The notes beneath the pieces were generated by a model. It was not told the origin of the DNA. It made no database searches and worked only from the letters and a program-made list of their open reading frames with translations. DNA of 10,915 bases, from the NCBI GenBank assembly GCA_022821935.1, contig JAJECR010000121.1, positions 1-10,915 of the forward strand, given 5' to 3'. The stretch comes from Candidatus Latescibacterota bacterium (GTDB lineage Bacteria; JAAXHH01). Positions 1-7,008 of this stretch are shown here, piece by piece. The first letter of the stretch is position 1. Each line of letters opens with the position of its first letter. The translations under genes were made by a program, and so were the position numbers.

Positions 1-1
1 A

Positions 2-1015
2 ACGGCGCCGGCTTTCGAGTTCTGGCTCCACGAGAACGTCCAGGGGGTAAGCAGCGTGCTCCTCGCCGAAGACGACGCACCGGCGACGGAAATGATGCTC
101 ATGTGCAACCCCGTGAGAGACCACGGCCCCGCCCGGTGGCACCGTGATTTCTACCCGCCCCTGAACTGTCCGCTCATGGCCTACGCGGACGACATCCTGG
201 AAAACGGCCCCCGGTACGTCCAGTGGAACGTGCCGCTTTACGACGACCGTGTGCTCTGGGTCGTACCGGGCAGCCACGTCCGTCGCAACACCCCGGAGGA
301 GAACGCGTCCATGTCCGGAGATCCCCGGTCGCCGGTCCCGGGCGGTGTGCAGACCCACCTCCGCGCGGGAGACGGGGTCGTCTACATTCTTCCCATCCTC
401 CACTGGGGGAGCGACTATTCCACGAGACACCGGCGTACGATCCACGGTGGATACGCACGCCTGACGCACTGGCATACGACCGACTGGATCGAGCACCTGT
501 CGCCCGGAGCCCGCGACACCTGCCTGCGATGGAACGCGCGGTCCGCCGGTTACATGAATCATGGCGAGGCGGCGCTGCGTGCCGTACTGGCCGCGGATGC
601 CGCCGCCTATAGACACGCCCTGGACGTCCTCCATCCCGGGAGGGGCGAAAAGGGCGTCATCAAATCGACCGTCTGCCTGAGCAAAACGGCCCGGCACATA
701 TACAATCAACACTGCAGGGACGGGGACGCCTTAACCGCGCCGGAAGCCCGGGGAATTGAAACGGTCCACCCCATGACCCTTCAGTGGGGCAGGCCGCTGG
801 GGGAGCGCTTTACCCCGGAAGAAGCGGAAGCCCTGTGGACGCGGTTAAAGCCCGTCGACGAAATCATGCAATCCGACGAAGACCATCTCCTGCCGGGTTT
901 CCAGGGCGGCGAAACCCGGTATTACTTTGAAGAAGTCCCGTCGGCACTCACCTCGGATTACTGGTACGCTTCCTGGAACGCCGGGCGTATCGATAACGGA
1001 AGAGCCCAATCATGA
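2..1015 (+). CDS. Phytanoyl-CoA dioxygenase (PhyH) family protein, 5' partial
   Basis: A 2-oxoglutarate/Fe(II)-dependent dioxygenase of the PhyH type, which usually hydroxylates a small carboxylic acid, lipid or natural product in the cytoplasm; the substrate is unknown. The frame is open from base 2, so the true start lies upstream. The GTG at 56 is probably internal, because the 18 codons before it (ending FEFWLHENVQGVSS) read like normal protein. Numbering from GTG 56, WHRDF gives the metal-binding H29 and D31, PGSH at about 71-74 is typical of the fold, LHWG gives the distal metal-binding H116, and R126/R127 in the following TRHRR are candidates for the 2-oxoglutarate salt bridge. About 180 residues follow the catalytic core, longer than in simple PhyH proteins; I do not recognise that part. 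The TGA overlaps the ATG of the next gene (ATGA), so the two are translationally coupled. Confidence 0.85.
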   Translation, partial: TAPAFEFWLHENVQGVSSVLLAEDDAPATEMMLMCNPVRDHGPARWHRDFYPPLNCPLMAYADDILENGPRYVQWNVPLYDDRVLWVVPGSHVRRNTPEENASMSGDPRSPVPGGVQTHLRAGDGVVYILPILHWGSDYSTRHRRTIHGGYARLTHWHTTDWIEHLSPGARDTCLRWNARSAGYMNHGEAALRAVLAADAAAYRHALDVLHPGRGEKGVIKSTVCLSKTARHIYNQHCRDGDALTAPEARGIETVHPMTLQWGRPLGERFTPEEAEALWTRLKPVDEIMQSDEDHLLPGFQGGETRYYFEEVPSALTSDYWYASWNAGRIDNGRAQS

Positions 1016-3099
1016 AACCACCATCCCTGCTGTCCTTCGAAACCGTCGTCGGCCATTCCGATCCGGGCATATACGACATACAGTCCAGCGCGCCCGGCCC
1101 CGAAGGCAGCCTGCCTCTCACCGACGACATGCTGAGGGAAAGCCCCAGCGGCGACCTGTTCGCCCTGTCCCAGAACGTGGGCATGGGATGGAGTCCCGAC
1201 GCGCTGAACCGACGGCAATACCTGATCCTCAGCACCCAGGGAGGCATCCGCGCACCCGATGGAACGCCGATAGCCCTGGGATATCATACGGGCCACTGGG
1301 AAGTCGGCCTGCTCATGCAGGCGGCCGCCGAGGAGTTGACGGCCCTGGGCGGCATCCCCTTCGGCGGCTACTGCTCCGATCCCTGCGACGGCCGCACGCA
1401 GGGCACGCCCGGCATGATGGACAGCCTCCCATACCGGAACGACGCGGCTATCGTCTTCCGCCGATTGATCCGGTCCCTGCCGACGCGCCGCGGCGTGATC
1501 GGCGTGGCGACGTGCGACAAGGGCCTGCCCGCCATGATGATCGCGCTGGCGTCTTCCCATGACCTGCCCTGCGTGCTGGTGCCGGGCGGCGTTACGCTGC
1601 CGGCGGAGGAGGGCGAGGACGCGGGCAAGATCCAGTCCATCGGCGCCAGGTACGCCCACGGGGAAATCTCGCTGGAATACGCGGCCGACATGGGTTGCCG
1701 AACCTGCGCGTCGCCGGGCGGCGGTTGCCAGTTCCTGGGCACGGCGGCTACTTCGCAGGTCGTGGGGGAAGCCTTCGGACTCGCGTTGCCTCACAGCGCG
1801 CTGGCGCCGTCCGGCCAGCCTATCTGGACCGATATGGCCCGGCGTTCGGCCCGGGCGCTGATGCGGCTTGAGGCCGAGGGAATGCCCGTCCGGAAGGTCC
1901 TGACCGAAGAAGCCCTTGAGAACGCCATGACGGTCCACGCCGCCTTCGGGGGTTCGACCAACCTGCTGCTGCACATCCCCGCGGTCGCCCATGCCGCCGG
2001 TTTGCGCCGTCCCACGATAGAGGACTGGGTCAGGATAAACCGCCGGACGCCCCGGCTGGTAGACGTGCTGCCGAATGGCCCCACGGGCTATCCCACGGTG
2101 ATCGCCTTCCTCGCCGGTGGCGTACCGGAAGTGATGCTGCACCTGCGGGAGATGGGCCTGCTGCACGAATCGGTGCTCACCGCGGCGGGTACGTCCCTGG
2201 GGCAGGTCCTGGACTGGTGGCAAACCTCTGAAAGACGGCGGCGAGTCCGAGAGCGGCTGAAGAAGGTGGACGGAATCGACCCCGATGATGTCATCATGTC
2301 CCCCGAACGGGCGCGAAACCGGGGACTGACGAGTACGGTGACGTTTCCCAGGGGCAATCTCGCGCCGGAAGGCGCAGTGATCAAGAGCACGGCGATTGAC
2401 CCGACCGTGGTGGATCCCGACGGGGTATACCGAAAAACGGGACCCGCGCGGGTATTCACGCGGGAACGGGACGCCATCGCCGCCATCAAGAGCCGGGGCG
2501 AGGACCGGATCAGACCCGGCGACGTGCTGATCCTCATCTGCCGCGGCCCCATGGGCGCCGGGATGGAGGAGACGTACCAGATCACCGCCGCGTTGAGACA
2601 CCTGTCCTTCGGCAAGCACGTGGCCGTGTTGACCGACGCCCGTTTTTCCGGCATTTCGACGGGCGCCTGCATCGGCCACGTCGGACCCGAGGCCCTGGCC
2701 GGAGGGCCCATCGGCAAAGTGCTCGACGGCGATCGGATCGAAATCGTCATAGACCGGAACGACCTGACGGGTTCTATCAACCTGGTCGGGAATGCGGAGG
2801 GCACTTTCGGCGTCGAGGAAGGCACCAGGCAGCTCGCCGGGCGTCCGCCGCGGCCCGACCTGGCCATCGACCCGAATCTTCCCGACGACACCCGCCTCTG
2901 GGCAGTCCTGCAGCAGGCCGGCGGCGGCGCCTGGGGTGGATGTGTCTACGATGTGGATGAGATCGTCCAACGCATGGGAAACGGTGGCCCGGCCGGGGTC
3001 CGGGAACCGTCACAGCAGGCGGATCAAGCGTCGACCAAGAAGGCGGCGCCCCAAATGCCATCGAAGACCAGGGCGAAGGCAGGAAAAAATGGGAAATAG
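1012..3099 (+). CDS. YjhG/YagF-family sugar-acid dehydratase (D-xylonate dehydratase-like)
   Basis: An Fe-S dehydratase of the IlvD/Edd superfamily, YjhG/YagF branch, whose characterised members turn D-xylonate or similar aldonates into 2-keto-3-deoxy acids. From residue 29 to about 655 the protein follows E. coli YjhG closely as I remember it: PSGDLF (45-50), NVGMGWSPD (55-63), SDPCDGRTQG (122-131), TCDKGLPA (167-174), GGGCQFLGTA (236-245), MTVHAAFGGSTN, MSPERARNRGLTSTVTFP, TDARFSG. C125, C168 and C239 are the likely [Fe-S] ligands and K170 the likely modified lysine of the CDK motif. The ATG at 1012 follows GGAAGAG (998-1004) with a 7-base spacer and overlaps the upstream stop. At 695 residues it is about 40 longer than E. 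coli YjhG, owing to a Lys/Ala/Gln-rich tail (about 657-695). Exact substrate is unproven; D-gluconate or another aldonate is possible. Confidence 0.92.
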   Translation: MKPPSLLSFETVVGHSDPGIYDIQSSAPGPEGSLPLTDDMLRESPSGDLFALSQNVGMGWSPDALNRRQYLILSTQGGIRAPDGTPIALGYHTGHWEVGLLMQAAAEELTALGGIPFGGYCSDPCDGRTQGTPGMMDSLPYRNDAAIVFRRLIRSLPTRRGVIGVATCDKGLPAMMIALASSHDLPCVLVPGGVTLPAEEGEDAGKIQSIGARYAHGEISLEYAADMGCRTCASPGGGCQFLGTAATSQVVGEAFGLALPHSALAPSGQPIWTDMARRSARALMRLEAEGMPVRKVLTEEALENAMTVHAAFGGSTNLLLHIPAVAHAAGLRRPTIEDWVRINRRTPRLVDVLPNGPTGYPTVIAFLAGGVPEVMLHLREMGLLHESVLTAAGTSLGQVLDWWQTSERRRRVRERLKKVDGIDPDDVIMSPERARNRGLTSTVTFPRGNLAPEGAVIKSTAIDPTVVDPDGVYRKTGPARVFTRERDAIAAIKSRGEDRIRPGDVLILICRGPMGAGMEETYQITAALRHLSFGKHVAVLTDARFSGISTGACIGHVGPEALAGGPIGKVLDGDRIEIVIDRNDLTGSINLVGNAEGTFGVEEGTRQLAGRPPRPDLAIDPNLPDDTRLWAVLQQAGGGAWGGCVYDVDEIVQRMGNGGPAGVREPSQQADQASTKKAAPQMPSKTRAKAGKNGK

Positions 3100-3898
3100 C
3101 CCGTCCGTACTCGATCTGAAAGTAAGATACTACCAGGACAGCACCCCGGCCGACGTGCCCTGCAGGGAAGAGCACTTCATCCGGCGGGAAATCCGGATGG
3201 AACTGCCCGTCGAGCAGACGGCGCTCGTGCTGGTAGACCTGTGGAATACCCATTTCATCGACAGCTGGATCGAGCGGGCCGCCCGGGTCACCCGGGAGGC
3301 GATCGTGCCGGCCATTGAAATGAGCCGGAAGGCCGGCCTGGCCGTAATACACGCCCCGTCGCCCGAAGTGGCGCGGCAGTTTCCCCAGTCGACACGGAAT
3401 CCCTCGGCGCCCGTGCCGCCGCGCGGCGGCACGGGCTGGCCGCCGCCGGGCTTTCGGAGCCGGGGAGGCGCGTACCCGGCCTATCGGGGTCCCCGGAGCC
3501 AGCCGCCGGGCATCGGTCTGCACTGGGATCCCATCAGCGACGACCTGACCATCTCGCCGGCCGTGGACGTCCGCGACGAAGACGTGGTGATCACCAGCGG
3601 CGCCGAACTGCACGAGGTGCTGGCCGAACGGAATGTGCTCCACCTGGTCTATGCCGGCTTCGCCACAAACTGGTGTGTCCTGGGCAGGGACTACGGCATC
3701 CGTTCCATGGCGCGGTACGGATACAACATCGTGTTCCTGCGCGACTGCACGGCGGGGGTCGAGTTCCCGGATACGCTGGACGAACTCTTCGTGACGGAAG
3801 TCGCGATCCGTGAAATCGAGCAGCAATTCGGCTTTTCGGCGTCCAACGCGGATTTCTTCGAAAGTTGCCGGAAGATCCCGGAAAGGAACGCATCGTGA
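3089..3898 (+). CDS. Isochorismatase-like cysteine hydrolase
   Basis: A 269-residue protein of the isochorismatase-like cysteine hydrolase superfamily, whose members hydrolyse C-N or ester/ether bonds in small molecules such as nicotinamide, N-carbamoyl compounds and isochorismate. The first strand, ALVLVDLWN, places the catalytic Asp at D50; GFATNWC places the nucleophile at C196. No lysine occurs between K81 and C196, so the usual catalytic Lys of the D-K-C triad is missing from its normal place (VVITSGAELHEVL, 166-178). Residues 106-141 are Pro/Gly/Arg-rich and contain a perfect DNA palindrome (see 3409-3436). The ATG at 3089 was chosen because it overlaps the dehydratase end by 11 bases and follows AGGAAAAA; the frame is open further upstream but that part is out-of-frame dehydratase sequence. 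The stop overlaps the GTG of the next gene. It is paralogous to the broken gene at 6185-7008. Substrate unknown. Confidence 0.85.
   Translation: MGNSPSVLDLKVRYYQDSTPADVPCREEHFIRREIRMELPVEQTALVLVDLWNTHFIDSWIERAARVTREAIVPAIEMSRKAGLAVIHAPSPEVARQFPQSTRNPSAPVPPRGGTGWPPPGFRSRGGAYPAYRGPRSQPPGIGLHWDPISDDLTISPAVDVRDEDVVITSGAELHEVLAERNVLHLVYAGFATNWCVLGRDYGIRSMARYGYNIVFLRDCTAGVEFPDTLDELFVTEVAIREIEQQFGFSASNADFFESCRKIPERNAS
3409..3436. repeat. Perfect 28-bp palindrome inside a coding sequence
   Basis: The two 14-base arms, GCCCGTGCCGCCGC and GCGGCGGCACGGGC, are exact reverse complements with no spacer. As RNA this would give a 12-bp stem closed by a GCGC tetraloop. It lies in frame in the cysteine hydrolase and encodes Ala-Pro-Val-Pro-Pro-Arg-Gly-Gly-Thr-Gly within a Pro/Gly-rich segment. 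It could be an in-frame palindromic element, an mRNA processing or attenuation hairpin, or chance in GC-rich DNA. Confidence 0.95.
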
Positions 3899-4728
3899 TC
3901 GTCGATACCCATACCCACTTCTACGATCCGTCCCGGCCACAGGGCGTGCCATGGCCAAACCCCGACGACGCGTTTCTCTACCGGCGCATCATGCCGGAGG
4001 ATTTCAAGCGGGAAGCGCGCGCTGAGGGCGTGACCGGCACGGTCGTCGTGGAAGCCAGCGCATGGGTGGAAGACAATCAGTGGATCCTGGACCTGGCCGA
4101 GGACGATCCCTTCCTGCTGGGCCTGGTGGGACACCTGGAGCCTCCGGACGCCCGTTTCGAATCCGACCTGGATCGATTCGCGGAGCATGATCTCTTCTAC
4201 GGCATCAGGCTGGGCAAGGCGCCGGTTGACGACCCGGTATATCTCGGGGCCATGGAGCAGCTCGCCGCCCACGACCTGACGCTGGACCTGCTCGTGGGCA
4301 AGGAGTGGCTGCCCGCCGTGGCCGACTGCGCCGCGCGTTTCCCCGGCCTCAGGATCGTGCTGAACCATCTGGCCCACGTGCCGGTGACAGGTGGGCGGCC
4401 GGACGAGGAATGGGTATCAGGCATCCGCAGCGCAGCGGCACATCCCCAGGTGTTCTGCAAAATATCGGGCATGGTAGAACTGGCGCAGGCCTCCCCGCCG
4501 CCGGAGGACCCGGCTTACTACGGGCCGGTCCTTGACGTGCTCTGGAACGCCTTTGGCGAGAACAGGCTGCTTTATGCCAGCAACTGGCCGGTATCCTGGA
4601 GATACGCTTCCTACCGCCAGGTGCAATCGCTGGCCATGGCATGCTTCGAGCCGCGGGGGCCGGAAGCCCTCGAGAAAATCATGGGGAAGAACAGCAGGGA
4701 CGCCTACAGGTGGGTACAGCGGAGTTAG
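3895..4728 (+). CDS. Amidohydrolase-2 family hydrolase (sugar-lactonase-like)
   Basis: A 277-residue TIM-barrel hydrolase of the amidohydrolase-2 family (COG3618-like, the group with L-fuconolactonase and L-rhamnono-gamma-lactonase), probably opening a lactone or related ring for the dehydratase encoded two genes upstream. The N-terminal DTHTHFYDP carries the HxH pair H6/H8; LNHLAH gives H158; KISGM (189-193) is the usual strand-7 motif; LLYASNWPV (225-233) sits where many members have GSDWP, so the expected Asp is Asn230. SNFP-type variants occur in this family, so this does not by itself mean it is inactive. The GTG start at 3895 is chosen over an in-frame TTG at 3865: AGGA lies at 3884-3887 with a 7-base spacer, and GTG overlaps the upstream TGA (GTGA). 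Most of the length and motifs fit a complete enzyme. It is the last gene of the operon. Confidence 0.88.
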   Translation: MIVDTHTHFYDPSRPQGVPWPNPDDAFLYRRIMPEDFKREARAEGVTGTVVVEASAWVEDNQWILDLAEDDPFLLGLVGHLEPPDARFESDLDRFAEHDLFYGIRLGKAPVDDPVYLGAMEQLAAHDLTLDLLVGKEWLPAVADCAARFPGLRIVLNHLAHVPVTGGRPDEEWVSGIRSAAAHPQVFCKISGMVELAQASPPPEDPAYYGPVLDVLWNAFGENRLLYASNWPVSWRYASYRQVQSLAMACFEPRGPEALEKIMGKNSRDAYRWVQRS

Positions 4729-4741
4729 TTGAAGATCCAGC

Positions 4742-4770
4742 GTAGTACCATCGTACCGCCGAGGTACTAC
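4742..4770. terminator. Inverted repeat between convergent genes, possible two-way terminator
   Basis: GTAGTACC (4742-4749) and GGTACTAC (4763-4770) form an 8-bp stem around a 13-base loop. The right arm covers the stop codon of citrate synthase (4767-4769), and the left arm lies 14 bases after the stop of the amidohydrolase gene. A hairpin between two convergent genes fits a shared terminator, but there is no U-run on either strand, so intrinsic termination would be weak. Confidence 0.4.
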
Positions 4771-6068
4771 CGATCCTCTATCGGCACGTAGTGGCAGACG
4801 TCGTCTCCGGAATAAATCTGGCGGGGGCGCGCGATTTTCTGCTCCGGGTCATCCAGCATTTCCGCCCACTGCGCCAGCCAGCCCACGGTGCGGGGGATAG
4901 CGAAGAGCACGGGGAACATTTCAAGCGGAAAGCCCATGGCCTGGTAGATGAGGCCCGAATAGAAATCGACATTGGGATAGAGTTTCCGGTTGACGAAATA
5001 GTCGTCTTCGAGGGCGATGCGCTCCAGTTCCACGGCGACGTCGAGCAGGGTGTTCTTTCCGGTCACGCCCAGCACCCGGTGGGTCATCTCCTTGAGGATC
5101 CTGGCCCGTGGATCGTAGTTCTTGTATACCCTGTGGCCGAACCCCATGAGCCGTATATCGCCCTGCTTGACCTTCTTGATGTATTCGGGTACGCGGCTGA
5201 TGTGTCCGATCTCCTGCAGCATGTGCAGCACCTGCTCGTTCGCGCCGCCGTGCAGGGGGCCGTACAGCCCGGCCGCTGCCGCGGCGACGGACACGTAGGG
5301 ATCGGGGAGGGAACTGCCGACGCTTCGCATGGCGTTGGCGCTGCAGTTCTGCTCGTGGTCCACGTGCAGGATGAACACCACGTCCAGGGCCTTTTCCAGC
5401 ACGGGATCCGGGGTGTATTGTTCCGTCATCTTGTACATCATGGACAGGAAGTTGCCGCAGTAGCCCAGGCCGTTGTCCGGATAGGTGTAGGGGAAGCCCT
5501 GGCTGTGCCGGTACGCGAAGGCGGCGATGGTCGGTATCTTGGCGATGAGCCGGTGAATCTGTTCGTTTCGTATGGCGACGTCGCGTATTTGCTTGGCTTC
5601 CGGGTAGAAGGTAGACAGCGCGGCGACTGTGCTGATCAGGATACCCATGGGGTGGGCGTCGTACCTGAATCCATCCATGAACTTCTTGATGTTCTCGTGG
5701 ACGATGGCGTGGTGCGTGATATCGTAGGACCATTCGTCGAGCTCGGCCCTGGTCGGCAGCATGCCGTGGACGATCAGGAAGGCGACTTCGAGAAAGGAGC
5801 TTCTGACCGCCAGGTCCTCGATAGGATAACCCCGGTATCGAAGTATGCCCTTCTCGCCATCGATGTGGGTGATGCTGCTCCGGCAGGAGGCGGTATTGTT
5901 GAAGGCCGGATCGTATCCAAGCAGACCGAAATCGTCCTCGGACACCTTGATCTGTCGAAAGTCCGTGGTGGGAATCGCGGCACCGTACCTGGGATAGGTC
6001 CCGTACAGGATCGGGATCTCGTACTGTTTGCCCGTCCGGTTGTCAATGACAGTCAACGTGTCAGGCAT
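4767..6068 (-). CDS. gltA: Citrate synthase
   Basis: Condenses acetyl-CoA and oxaloacetate to citrate, the entry step of the TCA cycle, in the cytoplasm. The 433-residue protein has the length and layout of the E. coli-type (hexameric, NADH-sensitive) enzyme. The catalytic residues are all visible: H273 in GPLHGGANEQ, H312 in MGFGHRVYKNYDPRA, and D368 in PNVDFYSGL. The N-terminal part contains GYDPAFNNTASCRSSITHIDG and LRYRGYPIEDL, typical of bacterial type II synthases. The ATG at 6068 is preceded by AGGAGG (complement of 6078-6083) with a 9-base spacer, a strong ribosome binding site. It is transcribed convergently to the amidohydrolase and divergently from the broken cysteine hydrolase gene. 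It has no evident functional link with its neighbours and appears to be a housekeeping gene. A 2-methylcitrate synthase is less likely given the length and N-terminal domain. Confidence 0.96.
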   Translation of the reverse strand: MPDTLTVIDNRTGKQYEIPILYGTYPRYGAAIPTTDFRQIKVSEDDFGLLGYDPAFNNTASCRSSITHIDGEKGILRYRGYPIEDLAVRSSFLEVAFLIVHGMLPTRAELDEWSYDITHHAIVHENIKKFMDGFRYDAHPMGILISTVAALSTFYPEAKQIRDVAIRNEQIHRLIAKIPTIAAFAYRHSQGFPYTYPDNGLGYCGNFLSMMYKMTEQYTPDPVLEKALDVVFILHVDHEQNCSANAMRSVGSSLPDPYVSVAAAAAGLYGPLHGGANEQVLHMLQEIGHISRVPEYIKKVKQGDIRLMGFGHRVYKNYDPRARILKEMTHRVLGVTGKNTLLDVAVELERIALEDDYFVNRKLYPNVDFYSGLIYQAMGFPLEMFPVLFAIPRTVGWLAQWAEMLDDPEQKIARPRQIYSGDDVCHYVPIEDR

Positions 6069-6138
6069 TCAGTACAACCTCCTGAAAGCTGGCCTGGGGC
6101 AGGGATCGACACCGGGATTTGCGCGCCGTGAAAGCAAC

Positions 6139-6167
6139 AACTTAAAGATTCGCGTCAATTTGGTCAA
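6139..6167 (-). promoter_or_regulatory. Candidate promoter for citrate synthase
   Basis: On the minus strand TTGACC (complement of 6162-6167) is followed after 17 bases by TAAGTT (complement of 6139-6144). The -35 box is a good match and the -10 box a poor one (3 of 6). It would give a leader of roughly 60 bases to the gltA start. A second TTGACG lies 5 bases further downstream on the same strand and could be used instead. Confidence 0.3.
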
Positions 6168-6170
6168 CCC

Positions 6171-6176
6171 AATAAT
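6171..6176 (+). promoter_or_regulatory. Candidate -10 box giving a leaderless or very short leader mRNA
   Basis: AATAAT matches TATAAT in 5 of 6 positions and ends 8 bases before the ATG at 6185, so transcription would start at or next to the start codon. No purine-rich ribosome binding site precedes this ATG, which fits a leaderless transcript. No clear -35 box is seen at the right distance. Confidence 0.25.
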
Positions 6177-6184
6177 CATTTCTA

Positions 6185-7008
6185 ATGGCCAGAGTTTCTA
6201 TACCCGCAGGGTATTACCAGCAATTCGATGCTGATTACTCGCTTGAGGCCCCTGGGCGGGGATACGGGGGCTGGCAACGATCGAAAATAACGATCGACAC
6301 CGCGCATACCGCGTTTGTCGTCATGCACGCCTGGGACACGGGATGCCGGGAGGAATACGCGGGATGGCACCGGGCCGTTGAGTATTTCGCCAGGGCGGAT
6401 GAGATATGCCGGGAGGTATTTCCACCGTTGCTCCGGGCGATCCGATCAACTGACATGAAGCTGCTCCACGTCGTGGGCGGAGGATCGTATCACAGGGATC
6501 ACCCCGGATACCGGCGTGCGGCCTTACTGGCCGGCCCTGAACCCGATGCGGTGCAGCGGGTTGACAGCGACCCGGTCTACGAGGAACTGAACAGGTTTCG
6601 CGTCGAGCATGTCTTCCCCGGCGGACACAATACCGGCGATATCGATCGGGGATTTGCCCGGGTCGATTTCGCTCCCCAGGCGAGGCCGGAACCGGAAGAG
6701 GGCGTCGCCGAAAACGGCCGGCAACTGGCCGCCCTTTGCCGGGCCCACGGCGTCAATCACCTGATCTACATGGGATTCGCCATAACTGGTGCCTGCTCAT
6801 GTCGCCGGGAGGCATGTTGGACATGCGTCGTTACGGAGTGATCTGTTCCACTATCCGCCAGGCCGTGACCGCAGTGGAGAATCGGGAAACCGCAAGAACG
6901 GAAGCAGGAAAGGAACTCGCGTTATGGCGGGTCGCCCTGGCGTTCGGGTTCGTCTTCGAACTGGACGATATCCTGCGGATGCTTAAGCCGCGATGCGCCA
7001 AAGGCTAG
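6185..7008 (+). pseudogene. Isochorismatase-like cysteine hydrolase, frameshifted
   Basis: Codons from ATG 6185 read a cysteine-hydrolase N-terminal part up to HLIYMGFAI (codon 200, 6782-6784). That frame then fails, while the frame beginning AAC at 6784 continues as NWCLLMSPGGMLDMRRYG and runs 74 codons to TAG at 7006-7008. Adding one A after ATA restores GFAINWC with the nucleophile cysteine at 6790-6792 and gives about 274 residues, close to the 269 of the paralogue at 3089-3898. Shared features are GFAxNWC, MxRYG and a final FGF followed by an acidic residue. The first strand, AFVVMHAWDTG, has His46 where the catalytic Asp normally sits, and no Lys is seen near its usual place. It is either a real single-base deletion or a sequencing/assembly error. 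The uninterrupted left frame would stop at 6841 and lack the active site. Confidence 0.8.

Noticed and set aside
958..2970. A 670-codon open frame on the minus strand
   Set aside because: It lies wholly opposite the dehydratase gene, has no recognisable domain, and is explained by the strong GC bias of that gene's codons.
2777..3958. A 393-codon open frame on the minus strand
   Set aside because: It crosses three well supported plus-strand genes and has low-complexity Arg/Pro-rich content with no domain.
4791..6131. A 446-codon open frame on the plus strand
   Set aside because: It is the antisense shadow of citrate synthase; the minus-strand protein has every catalytic residue and a strong ribosome binding site.
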